Source: Takakia lepidozioides
Taxonomy: Eukaryota; Streptophyta; Takakiopsida; Takakiales; Takakiaceae
Assembly: GCA_030704615.1 (NCBI GenBank)
Contig: CM060733.1
Coordinates: forward strand, 58,774,001 to 58,838,000
Reading direction: 5' to 3'
DNA: 64,000 nt
The notes beneath the pieces are model-generated. The model was not told the origin of the DNA. It searched no databases and worked only from the letters and a program-made list of their open reading frames with translations. Both the position numbers and the translations under genes were made by a program. Positions 39,795 to 52,806 of this stretch are shown here, piece after piece. The first letter of the stretch is position 1. Each line of letters begins with the position of its first letter.

Positions 39795-41444
39795 GATTGA
39801 TTGCTCTTTGTGGTGCTTAATACCATGGATGCTTGTGGCTGGTGTGTGGGTTGGAAACATCACAGAGGACGGGGTCAACATTTCAGAGCCTTATGGGATT
39901 ACAAAGCCTTTTACAACCCCACAACTTAGGCTGAGGGGTACTGGTAACTAGGGAGTAAGGAAGGCACCGTCCTGACAAAGCTGGCCTTCAGATGAATGTT
40001 GATGTTATGTAGACTGCTAAGGGGCTACCCATGCCTTTGCGATATGTGTGTACATGAGCCCAATCGAGGAGGACATACAAGCCACCCCCTGCCCCTCGAG
40101 CAATTGCTGCCATAAAGTTGCAATGCTCATTGACTTGCACATTCCACAACAATATGGATGGGATTGTCCAGAGATATTCAAAAGGTTCTGAGAACCATGG
40201 AGTTAATGGGATTCCAACCTTTCTTTGCTGGAGGTTTGAGCTTGCTGGTGGTTGCGTATATCATTGAGTGCGAACAATCAGTTGTCCACATCAAAACAAC
40301 CAAAATGTGCATCACTTCAGGGGATTGAGAAGCCCCAAATATCAAACTTGGAATTGCATTACTGCAGAGGTGGTGGAAGATGTGGGGATATTGCCAGTAG
40401 AAATACTGCCCTTACAAGCACTTTGTGCAGGGGGCACGTCCTCGACATAGCTCTGCACTGTCTTGATTGTCCTCCTCTGATTTTGCTTTTCTTTGCGCAA
40501 CTTTTTGAATTGAAACAATACACAGATCTCTTAGTGTTAAGACACAATGGACTGTTCCCCAGTTTGGACTTTTTCACAAGTCCCCTGCAAATGGACCTCT
40601 TTTGACCTTTCCTTTGAGGTCAAAAGCTGAAGCTCTTCCAGGCACTGATAAAGTCTCCAAGGAAGTTAAGGTTGATTGTGCTAAGTTCCTTGCCAAAGGC
40701 CTGTGGTCTTGTTAAGAGCCTTTAATGCCGGGTGAGCAAGGGCCAACACCAGGACACCGTCATCGGGCCTTCTGGCGAGGATGAGCAGCAAGCAACACTA
40801 AGGGTTCCCTCTGAGGCATGTTGACACATCCCACAAATAGTTCCTTAGCCCTCATGCCGCCCTTCAGTTTCAGTCTTAGCCAAATACTGTGAAGTTCCTT
40901 GTTGATGATTTCAGAATTATGACACAGGAAATCAAGGCCAAAGACCATGCTTTGGAGAAGCCGTCTTGAGGGCACACATCTTACTGTACCACTTATAGCC
41001 AACGAGATCCCCAACCATCTTGTCCTTAGTTTCCCATGTCTCTTGCCCAGCATAAATGTGGGTGCCAATTAGCTTGAAGAACTTGTCCCACTTCACATTG
41101 TTTCATTTTAAGATGCCAGCCGCAAGCCAGATCAAAGGACACAGTTGGAAAAACTGTTCCTATGATTCAAGACAGCCTCCATAAAGTTAAGCACTTACTT
41201 GGCAGTAAAATAAAGAGCCTCAAAGCTAGACAAAGTTTCCTAACCTGGATAGTCGCATTGAGAAGATGGACAATGTTCTAAAAATGAACTCCACGCTTCT
41301 CCTCATCTCCGTTATCTGTTTTTGGATACTTTCCTGCTGCCACATCGGCAGTAACTTGTCAAAGTCACTCCAAACCACCACAGATCCACAAAACGAGCTA
41401 ACTTACAGAATTCAGTATGCATCTCAGGGCCGAGTCTGATGAGA
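39795..41444. other. Noncoding stretch before the R2-like element
   Basis: No gene is supported. Short frames at 40252-40605 and 40760-41068 carry no recognisable domain. Confidence 0.45.
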
Positions 41445-44400
41445 TGAAACCCTGTAAGACTTTATTTACAACATGTACAATGGGTGAACGTGCATATGAT
41501 GTGAAGTTCCCAAAAAGGGGGGGGAGGAACAAGAAACAAGAGAAGAAAACAAAAAGCTATAGTAAGCTACTCAATCAGCGACGAAAACAGAAGCCATAGT
41601 AAATTACTCAAGCAGAGCGACCCTCCCATCCAACAGCCTGGAGGAGATCAAGCAAGGAGATAGACAAAGTGTCAGGCAGAGGCGGAAGATGAGATGACGC
41701 GGAGCTAGCCACATCAGCCCGATGCAAAATAGAGATGGCTTATGCTCTCTGCAAAGCAACTGAAACACGTTGTCGATAGTAGGCGACAAGGACGGAGGCA
41801 TGTGGGATGTCAGTGGACCCGCTCTTGGCTGCATGATGTGCACATGTCCGCAGGAAATCGTCGAAGTGCCGGTGCAATGAGCCAAATATTTCGACCGTCA
41901 GTGGAAGAAATGTGTCGGTGGGGTGACGATCGCTGTAGTCGCGCTCCTTGGCCTGGCCTGCTACAGTGGCTGCCGTGCCTGGTGTGGTAGCTGCGCGAGA
42001 TAGCAGATCCGCTCGAGTGGGGTCGGCGAGAACGACATCTGCTAAGGTACGCAATCCATCTCTAGATAGGACGATGTCAACACGGCGGTGTGAAGAGTGG
42101 GACGTGAGCGTGGGTCATAGATGTGGTTGCTCACGCAATATATGATACCCTGCCTCCCGAGCAATAGATGCCACCGCATCGCAAACCATATCATGAGACG
42201 CAGTGCGCTCACCACCACATGGACAGCGGAGGAGATGGATGGCAAAGTCATCGATGGGCTGAAGACAGACGCAGCGCTGAAGGCCCAATGCCAAAGGATG
42301 AGGCAAACCGAGTCGAAGGCGGAGCGCAGTAGTGAAAATAGGGGATGAGAGGCGAAAATGTGCGATAGTGGGTGGTGCTGTCAACCATGCCTCTACTCCG
42401 GGTCCTGCGCATGATAGAAGTTGGGCTCGATGAAACTGAGAAGAAGCACTTGAGAGCATGCCGGAAAAAGAATGACGGTGCACGCGCTCGGAAATGAACT
42501 CCTCAAGATGAGGCCTTGAGCAACCAACTGCTCAAATGGTGGTAGACATGCTTGCGCCGGTGCCGGAAGAAGATCTCGTGCAGAGCGGAGATGCTGCTGG
42601 AAGGATAAAATGCCACTGTCGACATGTGCAACGGCGTCCATAAGGATGGGACGATGGTCACAGAGAAATCGTGAAGCGAGGGCTGGCGCCACCAATGCCC
42701 AACTGCCGAGGAAAGCTAACGGGGCGGTAGTGACAGTGGACAAAAGACCCACACCACTGGAAGAGACGGGCAAGGTGGCTTGCTGTCGTGGCAAAAGTCC
42801 CTGAGCACCCTCCAGAGCTCCTGGTCCTAACAATCTCCCGAAGATAGTTATCATGGTAGTATCAAACCCAGATAAGAGGTGTAGGAAATCTGGGCTGGGT
42901 GGAACAGTGCGTAAGAGATATGAGGGACGCTGAAGAAAACATTTGGTCAAGATTCCATATGCTACCTGTACATCTCCGAGCCTAGGAAGGAGATCGGCGT
43001 GGGCGGCATCCTGGTGGAGTGCATCTTCCAAGAAGGACTTTGTGAACTGGGTGGTGCCAAAAGGGACTTCCAGGATTCTGATGTCATTGGGCAGAGCAAT
43101 GAAGTGAGCAGGGAGGACAAAATCTGCAGGGAGACCGGACGGAGACCACACCGCACATTTGCGAGGTTGCACTGAAAGGCCCACGGCAGAGAGTTGGGTG
43201 ACAAAATGATAGTAAGCTGAAAGTACCTGTGAGGCAGGGCCAACAATGTGCGTGTCGTCTACCACCGACGGAAAAAGACAAGATGAGTGAACTTGTGCAG
43301 AAGCCGTGAGGGCGCGGACATGAGCCATGGCTCCTAAAGGGTCGCCTTGGCAGGTCCCAACCTCGGACTGAATGATGGAGCACTCACCTAGGCGAGAATG
43401 ATGACTGTAGTATAGGGGAGTGGTGGATGCATAGAATAATCGAACAAACGGAATGAGCTGGTGGAAATCTCCTCCGGCTGAACGGAGCTCCTGAAAGATA
43501 GCCGCTCGTGACACAGTGTTGAAAGCGTTGGTGACGTCGACCTAGAGAACCACCCAATCCAGATGAAGATCAAGAGCTGCATGAATCCCCTAAACCACCG
43601 CCTCGCAACCGCCTGGAGTGGCGACCCCGAACTGGTGTGGAAAGAGGTGTCCGGAGAAGGCATCTCGAAACTGAAGACAAAGTGAGCGGCTGACAAGGCG
43701 GTAAAGAACCTCTCCAACTGCGATAGGGCGGATGCCAGTACCTGAGGGTTTGCTCATAGCCAACAATCTGGAGGCCCCAAGGAGACGGGCCACTGGGGCA
43801 GGGATACGGCTAGCAGCAATAAAGGAGCAAATCTGAAATAGCTGAGAGAAGCCACTAGCAGAGTCATGTGGAGAGAAACAGTCGCGTAAGTGCTCATACA
43901 GGAGACCGGAAGGACCTGCCGCTGCAAGATGGGGACTGCGCGTGAAGGCCTGAGTGAAGACCTCCCGATCTAGCTTGAGATCCTGGTCTGGCTCGAAGTC
44001 CTCAACAAAAAGCGGCAGAATATCCTGAGCTGATGGGTGAAGGGCTTCGAGGGCAGTGACAGTATCCGGTGATGGAGGCGCTGCTGAGGAAGGTGCTAAA
44101 GCCTTGGCCGCACGTGAGTACTCGCCAACGCGGCCTAACATGAGACTATGACGAAGTCGCCTGTGGGCCGATGAGGGTGGCTGCGTGGAGGAAGCAGGAG
44201 GGGCGCGTGCCGCAAGGGCTAGTGCCCGTAATTGATGCTCATCTTGCAGACTCTCCCAATCTCCAGATAAAAAACGGCGAAGACGGATGCGCGTCTCTCT
44301 GTGCCGTGACTGACCGCCATGAGGGGGCAAAACCAAACACCACTGAGGAAATAACAAGAAAAGATACCATGCTGGTATATCATCAGGATCACGAGCCAGC

Positions 44401-45641
44401 CTGTCTAAGGGTAGACGGAGTGCTAGTTGGACCTCATGACGTAGTGCCACCGGAATTCTTGTATAAAGACGAGGCCTTGGCAGTCCTAGCTGAAATGCGC
44501 CCAGAACATCTAGCGCTGAAAGCCAATGCCAAGCAGAGGCAGGAGGTGGCGCGTGCAAGATACTGGGCTGAAATGGAGAAGTACCATTTGTGTGGGACTG
44601 ATGAAGAGCCGCACACGTGCGCTGGTGTCGCGCAAGCCCTCTGATGCGCGCAAAAAGACGACCGCATGGGGTACGGTCTGATGGGAGAGGCGCCTGCTGT
44701 TGGGGTAAGAGTGATGGGGTCGGCAATGCAGGCTGCACAACTGGAGAAGAAGGCACGTGGAGAGGCTCATGACCAAGAGGAGTTGGGCTGCCTTGAAGCC
44801 GCTGCCGAGAATGGGATGGAGAACCTGGAGGAGAAGTGACTGGCGTGGAACCTCGAACCCTACCTGAGAGGCGCAGTGGGGGAGGGCTCAACAGACACTG
44901 TGGGAGTTCTTCGGTCGGTGGGGCGCCAATGGAAGAACCTGGAATCAACGGTGGAGAAGACTGTTGTGAAGATGACGACTCTTCTTGAATTTGGTGTCTG
45001 GAGCTTGGACTCTGGTGCGCATCATGAACATGTGAGCTAGGGGTAGGGGTACGTTGGCGTTGGGGTCTTCCAAGAGGAGAAGGTCTTCCAGTAGGAGCAG
45101 TTGCGGCTGTGTTCAGCACCTCTCGTTGCTCTGGGGAGCGAACTGCCAGGGATGGTGGAATAGGCAGTAAAGGGGTTGTGGTGAGGGTTGGAGTTGGCTG
45201 CCTGTACTGCATCGGGGCTGAATGAGCTGGGGGACGAGCCGATTGAGGCCGCCTTACCGGCGTGGGGCCCACTGTTGCACAGCGGCCGCTTGCTCGCTTA
45301 GCGCTGCTACCGCTGTCGCTACTGCCAACACCTCCACTAAGTTGGCGGCGCTGCAGGCCTCGCCGAGGTCTGGCGGCGACGCCGCTCATCGTACTTCTCG
45401 TGTCCACGCTCGTCAGACTCAAAAAGCCCCGATGAGAGGGCAAAACAGGCTGAAATAGGTCGAAGGTCGAAGAAGAAGGTGCCCTCACCACATTGTCAGG
45501 TAATTTCGGATTGGTCTGTGAGAACGTGAGAACCACCACGGTCCAGCTGAGCAGGCAGAGATTGAAACACGGCCTGCTAAGACCAACCCGACTCTCCCAA
45601 AAACCTTGTTCAAATATACAATGTGTAACAAAGGATTCCAT
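41445..45641 (-). mobile_element. Degenerate non-LTR retrotransposon with CCHC knuckle and restriction-like endonuclease (R2-like)
   Basis: About 4.2 kb on the minus strand. In order it has: a Pro/Ser/Gln-rich N-terminal region; a damaged C2H2-like finger (CGRLFARIRGLARHQRTC, about 44660); a reverse transcriptase (about 43960-43050); a long thumb region; a CCHC knuckle (near 42270); and an endonuclease-like region (about 42090-41800). The 3' UTR ends near AATAAAG at 41463. One coding frame is broken by two in-frame TAG codons and at least two frameshifts, so this copy is dead. RT followed by a C-terminal CCHC and PD-D/ExK endonuclease is the R2/RLE layout, not the L1 layout usual in plants. 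Confidence 0.75.
41604..45641 (-). pseudogene. R2-like polyprotein: RT and restriction-like endonuclease, disrupted
   Basis: Frame 45641-43590 continues as 43514-42393 past two stops (43592-43590 and 43544-43542). Both replace a likely Gln codon (CAG to TAG). RT blocks: AAGPSGLLYEHL, GIRPIAVGEVLYRLVSR, HQFGVATPGGCEAV, VDVTNAFNTV (first catalytic Asp), CQGDPLG (about 43349), and SVVDDTHIVG (about 43262-43245, catalytic Asp pair). After a shift near 42490 come RCVCLQPIDDFAIHLLRC and HDMVCDAVASIAREAGYHIL. After more shifts come RVDIVLSRDG, LADVVLADPTRADLL, QAKERDYSD and LPLTVEIFGSLHRHFDDFL. RVDIV, ADVVLADP and AKERDY line up with the PD, D and K positions of R2 endonucleases. The presence of catalytic residues suggests recent death. 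Confidence 0.75.
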
Positions 45642-46172
45642 TCATGCCTAACCAATTTACTAGAGTGCCACCCTCCTTCACTCCTTTGCATAATGGTACT
45701 TTTGTGTTTAGAAGTTGCTGAGTGCTCTTCCCAATGGTTATGTTCAACTTTAAATTTCAATTGTGCTGCATTCTATATATAAGCTACAACTTGCTTAGCA
45801 AGCTGTACTCTCTATACATTCTTGCCAACACACAGAACATGTAATGATATAACCACCTTAGGTCCCCTCTCAAGTTTGTAAGAAGCTGCAAGTGTTCAGC
45901 AACTGTGCAAACCGAGTTGCAGTTTTAGGTAGCTGGCAGGTGAACTACGGAGCACTTATTAGTATATCCTCACAGTCGAGGGCCACGTGAGCATGCGGTC
46001 AGACAGTGAGAGCAACGTGTGAGCGGGAGGGAAGCGCGCATACTGTGTGCTATCCAGTGGGGATTAGGCGGTGGGTGTATGTGTTGCTTGTAGGGAATTT
46101 GGGGTCGGGTGCCTTGCGTGAGTGACAGTGTCGTGGTGGATTGGGAGCTGAAGGGGGCTGCGTAGGCACCCA
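45642..46172. other. 5' flank of the ABC1K3 gene
   Basis: No gene is seen. The interval should hold the ABC1K3 promoter and 5' UTR and the 5' boundary of the R2-like element, neither of which could be placed precisely. Confidence 0.45.
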
Positions 46173-49100
46173 ATGATGGCAGTTGTTTATGACGGTAAGC
46201 CGGCTGCAATGTCCAGCGTGTGTATGCAAGGATTCGCAGTTGGGACTTCACCAGTGATGCGCCGTTGGCATCCACGTTTAGGAACAGAATTCTATCAGCA
46301 TAGTTTATGTCCGCCTGTGGTCAAGCGTTTGCGCCACCATGGCCGGTGCAGGGCGATTATTCTAGCATCCGCAGCAGGTGCAAATGGAGTCGACAGGCAG
46401 GAGGGTCTTGGGCCTGGCGGCTTTTTGCTCGGCAGGTTGGCGCAAGACACAGCGAAGAATAGCTCTGGTGCGATGGAGGAATTAGAACTTGAACGTGGTG
46501 TCTGCAATCCCTTCAGAAGATACACTCCTGAAGCGGTGAGTTGTTTGTCTTCGCATTCTTCGAGGTGGGGACACTAAAGGAAATCAAAAGTGAGTAATGC
46601 AGTACCGGCACTGAGTTGTTTGTGAATTTGCTGCTTACTGTTTCTGAGCCGGGGTACTCCAAATGCGCAGGTGCGACAAAGAGTGTTACAGTCACCAAGT
46701 GCATTCCTTTCAGTAATTGGCCGAGGGTCCGAAATCCTTTTTTCATTAGGATTTTATTGGGCTTCCCTCTCGTATGACTGCCTTGTGGGGCGTGGTGAGG
46801 AGATGGTGCCTTTGCGTGCTAAGCAGCTTAGAACTCTTCTATGCAACTTAGGGCCCTCCTTCATCAAAGCTGGCCAGGTAATGCTACACAGATGGCGGCT
46901 CCTTGCCTACCACTTGATTTCTTTTTCAATTTTGCTGTTGTATCCTGGTGGCTTTTTAGCTGTAAAAACTTGCACTTTGGATGATGGGGGTGCTGAAGTA
47001 TTTGGAATGGATTGGGAGTCATGTCCCTTCTTGGTTCATGTGCAGGTGCTGGCGAATAGGCCTGATATCATTCGTGAAGACTACATGAATGAGCTTTGTA
47101 TCCTGCAGGATGATGTTCCCGCCTTCCCCAATAAGGTTTGCTACTACATTTCTACTGCGCAGAAGTTGATGACAAACACTCCCTGAAGCATTTCAATATT
47201 CTTGCTCTGGCTGGTGGCTCCTCTGCAATGCGTTCATTTCAAGCATTTCATCCTTGCCAGCTGATTATGACTTCATTCTGAAGGCCATAGGCCTTAAGGA
47301 TAATGTTTTACTAGTGGATGTGCTGAGCAGTCATGCACAGTCAGGTAAGGTGCTGTAGAACCCTGAAGGATTGAGTTGCGTATGTATGCAGGAGGCTCTT
47401 AGGATTATAGAGGAGGAAATGGGTGCCCCCCTAGAGCAGATATTTAGCAAGCTGTCAGCTGCCCCAGTGGCTGCTGCAAGTCTCGGTCAAGTCTACCAAG
47501 GTACACTCCGGGATTCAGGCGATGAAGTTGCTATAAAGGTGGGTTCATCTGCATTTTAGGACTTTCCATGGTCATTGTAGTCTGGATGTCTGTTTGTCTC
47601 TCTCTCTTTGTGTTCGGCTCAAACTAGCTGGCAGGGTCTACTGCCAGAAGGCTGGTGCAAGCAAGGTCTCTTGGATTCTTCTTCCTCCTATCCATGTCGT
47701 ATGAAAGGCCACCTTCAACCAGGAGTGCAAGGCCTGGAGCAAGATTCTGGTAGGAATGCTATCTGATTGACTTGTTGTCAGCTTTGAACGTCGCCAGTGC
47801 TGTGCTATGCTGGTGGGCCACCCTGTACACGGAAAGTTAAGAGTTGTCAAGTAAATAATGCCTCTGTTAGAGGAGGAGTTCCTTAAAGATTTGACCTCTC
47901 AAAGTGTGCTGGAACTTGTTGCTGGTTTGGCAGGTGCAAAGGCCAGGTATCGAGCCAATTATCTACAGGGATCTATTTTTGTTCAGGACTTTGGCATCAT
48001 TCCTGAATGGCATCAGTATGAAGAAGTTGGGCTGCAATGCGGAGCTCATTGTGGATGAATTTGGTGAAAAGCTGCTTGAAGAACTGGACTATACTCTTGT
48101 AGGTTCTCTCTTGTTCTGCTCTATTTCCACTCACTTGCCTGGGTACCTGTACCATTGTGGTTCCTGTTGTGAATGTAGCACTGAAGCAGCAATGTGACTT
48201 GCAGGAGGCGCGCAACATTGAGGACTTCTACAAGAATTTTCAAAGTGACCCAACTGTGAAAATACCTCGTGCATACAGAAACCTAAGTGGCGCACAAGTG
48301 CTTGTGATGGAATGGATTGACGGAATTCGCTGCACTGACCCCCAGGTGGGTTACCTCATTTTCTAACTCAGTAACCGGACCCCAGTTATTTCTTCAACTT
48401 CTGTTCAACCTGAAAAACTTTTTCAAAAATAGTTAGCTAGACCATTTCCCTGGACGTAGTAAATTAATTTCCCCCTCTGTTGTGGTATCTAGTCACCCAT
48501 TACAGTGAAAGGAAGCTTCTGCCTGAAGTTTCCCACCTTCTCTATGTTCATGTGATGATTGTAACATGGAATCAAATGGAACAGACTTGGATGTAGAAAA
48601 CCAATATTTAAAGCATTTGCATACAAGCCTCAGGCAGACATGAAGCTTGACCTGGCAGCTATGGGTAAGTGCAGGGAATCAAGGAGGCAGGTATTGATAT
48701 TGAGGCTTTCATAACAGTGGGGGTCAGTGCTGCATTGCGGCAGTTGCTGGAGTTTGGACTCTTCCATGGTGATCCGCATCCTGGTAACATATTTGCCATG
48801 CGCGATGGTCGTGTTGCCTATGTGGATTTTGGAAATGTTGCGGAGCTAAGTCAGGTAAGCTGGATGGATTTATGACTTGGTTGTGTAAGAAACATGAAAT
48901 TGTGTAAGGACGCAGCATTAGTCACTGGAGTATAGAGAGAGCTGAATAATGGTTAACTGCGAAAGTTCTAGAACTTCCGGGTGGCATTTTGAAGTATGTT
49001 GTAACGTGAAAACTTGTTGCCAGTCTAACTCTTGTTGAATGATTTTCACGAATGTGTTGGTTACTAGCATCCCAGTTAGAGAGCTGCAGTGCTAATGATG

Positions 49101-51243
49101 TTCAGATCCTGCACATTGCTGTACATATTTCCGAATGAATTCTGTGCATGAATTGGCGGTTGGATACCCATCATTGCCAAATTCTCATTGGTTGAACTCG
49201 AGCCAATTTTTTTGATATACGTTGTTTATACCTCTTTGTGCAGCGAAACAAGCAAATTTTGATAGATGCAGTTGTCCATGCGGTAAATGAAGACTATGTG
49301 GAAATGGCGGGAGATTTGACCAGGCTTGGCTTTCTTGCTCCTGGTACCAACGTTACTCCCATTGTTCCTGCTCTTGAAGCAATTTGGCAAAACTCCACTG
49401 GCAAAGGCCTCGCGGATTTTAACTTCCGCACTGTCACTGGTGAGCTTGCCAGTCTCGATCTCTTACTTCTCTCCCCCATAAATGACTCATGGGAGTAAGG
49501 GTGTCTGAAAGACGTATCACCTAGGTCGTACCTACATGTTGGTTTTACTTTATTTTTCATTTGGATGTTTTGGGCTGGAATGTATTCAGTTATTTTGAGA
49601 AAGGTTTTCTATTCTGGCACATTGTATGTACTGTACCACATGATTGTCATTTTCTTCCCTCTAGATACAATCTGAAATTCGGTCTGGTGCAGGCAAGTTC
49701 AATCAGCTTGTGTATGAGTACCCTATTCGGATTCCGGAGAGATTCTCTTTGGTGATTCGATCTTTGCTAACTCAGGAAGGAATCTGTCTCTCTCTTCTGC
49801 CCGATTTCAAGTTTCTTGAGGTACATATCTCACTGTGTTTTGCCAGATATTTTGGCTTTCCTTGTGGTAAGAATTTTTGCTGGAACTGGTTTGATTATGC
49901 CAAATCTAAAATCCTGTGTTGTCCTTTGAAACGCCAGTATCTAATTCTTACATCTGATTTGCAGGTAGCCTATCCCTATGTGGCAAAGCGTCTGTTGACA
50001 GATCCAGATCCGGCTTTGCGAGAACGACTTCTTCAGGCAAGATTCATCCAACAAAGGCTAGCTGGTCATGTTTTGGTTCAAGTTCCCAGTGTGTTTAGCT
50101 TGTGCATAATTGTTAATGACATGACTACTTAGAGATTTGGGCAGGAATGAAGACAGATATAGGGGTTGTGCTTCTTCCTTTATACATGTAAACTGGCTAA
50201 TGAGGCAGTCTTATGAGCAGGTGCTGTTCAAGGATGGCTCATTTCAGTGGAAGAGACTGGAGAATTTGATTGTTTTGGCTAGAGAGCAAGTCACGCTGAT
50301 GAATCGCAATACCCCGTTACAGAATGCTCTCTCATCGTCTAGTAGCAGGTATATGGGATTATCACTCTATCTTCTTTGTGAAATTTTTACATTTAGCAGT
50401 CTGACACTTGCAAGCATGGTGTTTCTACAACTCTTTCATGTGGACTTCGATCTGATTGGATGTTCAGAGGCAGCCCTGCAAGGAATAGAACGCCGGTTGG
50501 TGGGAAGCTAGATTTGACAGACACCATAAAAGATGGCGCTCGAGTGGTGGCCACTGATGCCAGCTTGCGTCGGCAGCTTCTTATGGCATTCACAGAGGAC
50601 TCACGATTGCACCTTCGGGAGGTTTGCCCACATATTTCCATCTTTTACAGCAACTAAGAAATAGTAGCTTCATGTCACATTGGTCTTGTGTTGGTCTTGT
50701 GGTTCTATGAGACAGGTAGTCCACAGACAATTACCCCAATTTGCCTTGGGTGTAATACCACACAAGCATCAATTTGGCTTAGTTGTTGGACCACGAAATC
50801 CAGATCATAGGCCTTTTGAAGACTAGGCTTGAGGTCCATTCTAAAGTATCACCAAAAAACCCATCCTTCTGTTGACAAGGAAGTAAAGATATGTTTTCAG
50901 ACCTTCAATGTACGTTAACTTTTGACTTGTTGTGGTAATAGTGACCTGTCATGTCATATCTTTCTCATTCGGGCATGGGGCTCTGGGTTACAGGTGCTGG
51001 ATATATATAGGCTGGTACAAGGAGACTTCGATCCAGCAACTGTGGTGACGGATTTGGTGCAAGGTATGACTCCTTCCATGTCAGGCCTACTCATAGCTCA
51101 AAGGCGATTTTCCAGTTCAGAGATAGCTTGGGCTAGTTTTGGCTGGTCGCTCAGTACTCGCTTTGTGAGTGTGTGCAGGGATCCCGAGCGCTACCCGTGA
51201 TTTCGTGCTGTCCTGGAGTGACTCTGTGCTTGCTGATCGCTAA
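46173..51243 (+). CDS. ABC1K3: Plastid ABC1-like atypical kinase, ABC1K3 type
   Basis: Fourteen exons: 46173-46535, 46671-46877, 47046-47135, 47392-47538, 47934-48098, 48205-48345, 48675-48854, 49244-49439, 49693-49820, 49965-50036, 50221-50348, 50468-50621, 50994-51063, 51179-51243. They total 2106 nt (701 aa; the Arabidopsis protein is about 711). All introns are GT-AG except the one after 50036, which starts GC. Family motifs are intact: KxGQ in SFIKAGQ (about 185-190), Ala-rich loop AAAS (247-250) replacing the P-loop, VAIK Lys269, HGDPHPGN (402-409) and YVDFG Asp422. The N-terminus resembles a transit peptide. ABC1K3 sits in plastoglobules and regulates prenylquinone metabolism. The start could also be an internal Met, for example residue 13. 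Confidence 0.95.
50037..50220 (+). other. GC-AG intron of ABC1K3
   Basis: The donor is CAG then GCAAGA and the acceptor is GAGCAG then GTGCTG. Joining 50036 to 50221 keeps the frame and gives RERLLQVLFKDG, the conserved family sequence. No GT donor nearby does this, so the rare GC-AG class is used. Confidence 0.88.
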
Positions 51244-52806
51244 ATTGTTGCACCTGTACATTCAACAGCTTTCGACTTAGTTTTAACATGCGATGGGGGT
51301 CTTGTAGTGTTACACTTAATTCAGGTTAGCTTGCCCTCTTTCCTTTGCAACATAATTAGCCTCACCCCCATTCATTACCTCTGTCCACCTAGTAAGAGAA
51401 AATGTGTAGAGAAAGAATAGGCACCAGTTCCACTGGTCAAATGTATAGCAGCACAAGCTGTGGTTAGTGCCAGGAGGAATGCACAGGGCAGTTACTTCAC
51501 ATACAAGCCATGCCACAAGTTTGTGGGTGCACACACCCACTTTGAGAAGATGCTTCAGCAAGCGTGGATGAAAAGTCAGTTAGGTAGGACATGTTTACTC
51601 CCTTCTACAATCGGGTTCAATGATCACTGTCTTGTTCGCACAGGTAGTTTCCTGTCAGCTTTAGTGACTTCGGCAGAAAGGCCCTCTACAGTTGAGATCC
51701 TCCATACAGACAGGCTCCATGCCTAAAATTGAGATTTTTCAGTATGAGTGCCCCCCACAGGGAGTTTTGTAACAATATGACAAGATTGCCATTTGTCTGC
51801 CGCACCAGTGTACCCTTACTTTTACATATACCTGGCAAAAGTATCATAAGCTATGTATAGATTAGAGAACAAGCTCTTGACCAGTGGAATAGCTAGCTTG
51901 AGGGTCTAAGAGGTAAAAGCTGTGAGTTAGCAATTTCTGTTCCAAATTTTGATGGCTCAATGCGAATATCTTCACAAACCATTATGGGGGTTGGTATGAT
52001 ATCACAGCTGAAATGAAGTGTCCGTATCACACTAGGGTGACATCAAGAGTGGTCCAGTGACCTAACCACCTGAACCGCTGCGAGATGTCCTAGCATGTGA
52101 GCAATGGATTTGTGTTTGATGGTTTTGGGTTGACTACCAAAATCAACTACGATCACAGACCACAAGGCTAAGGCAAACAGAGGAGTACAAATTCTATCCC
52201 TCTCAGAATTACGGTAGTGTGATTTCATATGCATGTGTCGTGCATGTGCTTTGGCTTGGGGGGCTAGAGCAGCATTGTTGTGTGTTGGGTAGCATGATGT
52301 CTCTACCAGCTCCTAAGCCACCAGTCATGTAACTGGCAAGACCAGGGCATTTACGATTTGACTTTCAATACCCTGGTAATTGAAAACTCCAAACTTGTCC
52401 ACAAGGCTTCATATTCAACGAAAACTATGCCCTCCAAAAGTCATTCACAAGGAGCTGCGAGTGTGCATCTCTCTCTCTGATGACGGAGCTGTCTTTCTAT
52501 TTAGTATGAAATGTCCATGCTCTTTGATCCCTTCATAACTCTCACTTGAGAGAAAGCTCATTTCTTTGTTCACTTCAAAGAGGGTATCTCCCAAGGGTTA
52601 TGACTCATGACGGCAGTGTGATACATACAGATTTCTCTTCTCTCTCACACTATGAATTGAGAAATTTCCACATCAGCAAATGATATCAGCACGTACTGAA
52701 GGAGCTCATAGAAGGACGATAAGATTCCGATTAGAACACAATGTGTCCAGAACGGTTACTTCTTCGAGGATGTATTTAATTTCTGCTGGAATGGGTCAAA
52801 GACACT
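51244..52806. other. Intergenic, 3' of ABC1K3
   Basis: No gene is supported; the left end holds the ABC1K3 3' UTR. Short frames on both strands lack recognisable domains. Confidence 0.5.

Noticed and set aside
44171-44644. 157-codon open frame on + inside the R2-like element
   Set aside because: Shadow of the GC-rich minus-strand polyprotein frame; no domain.
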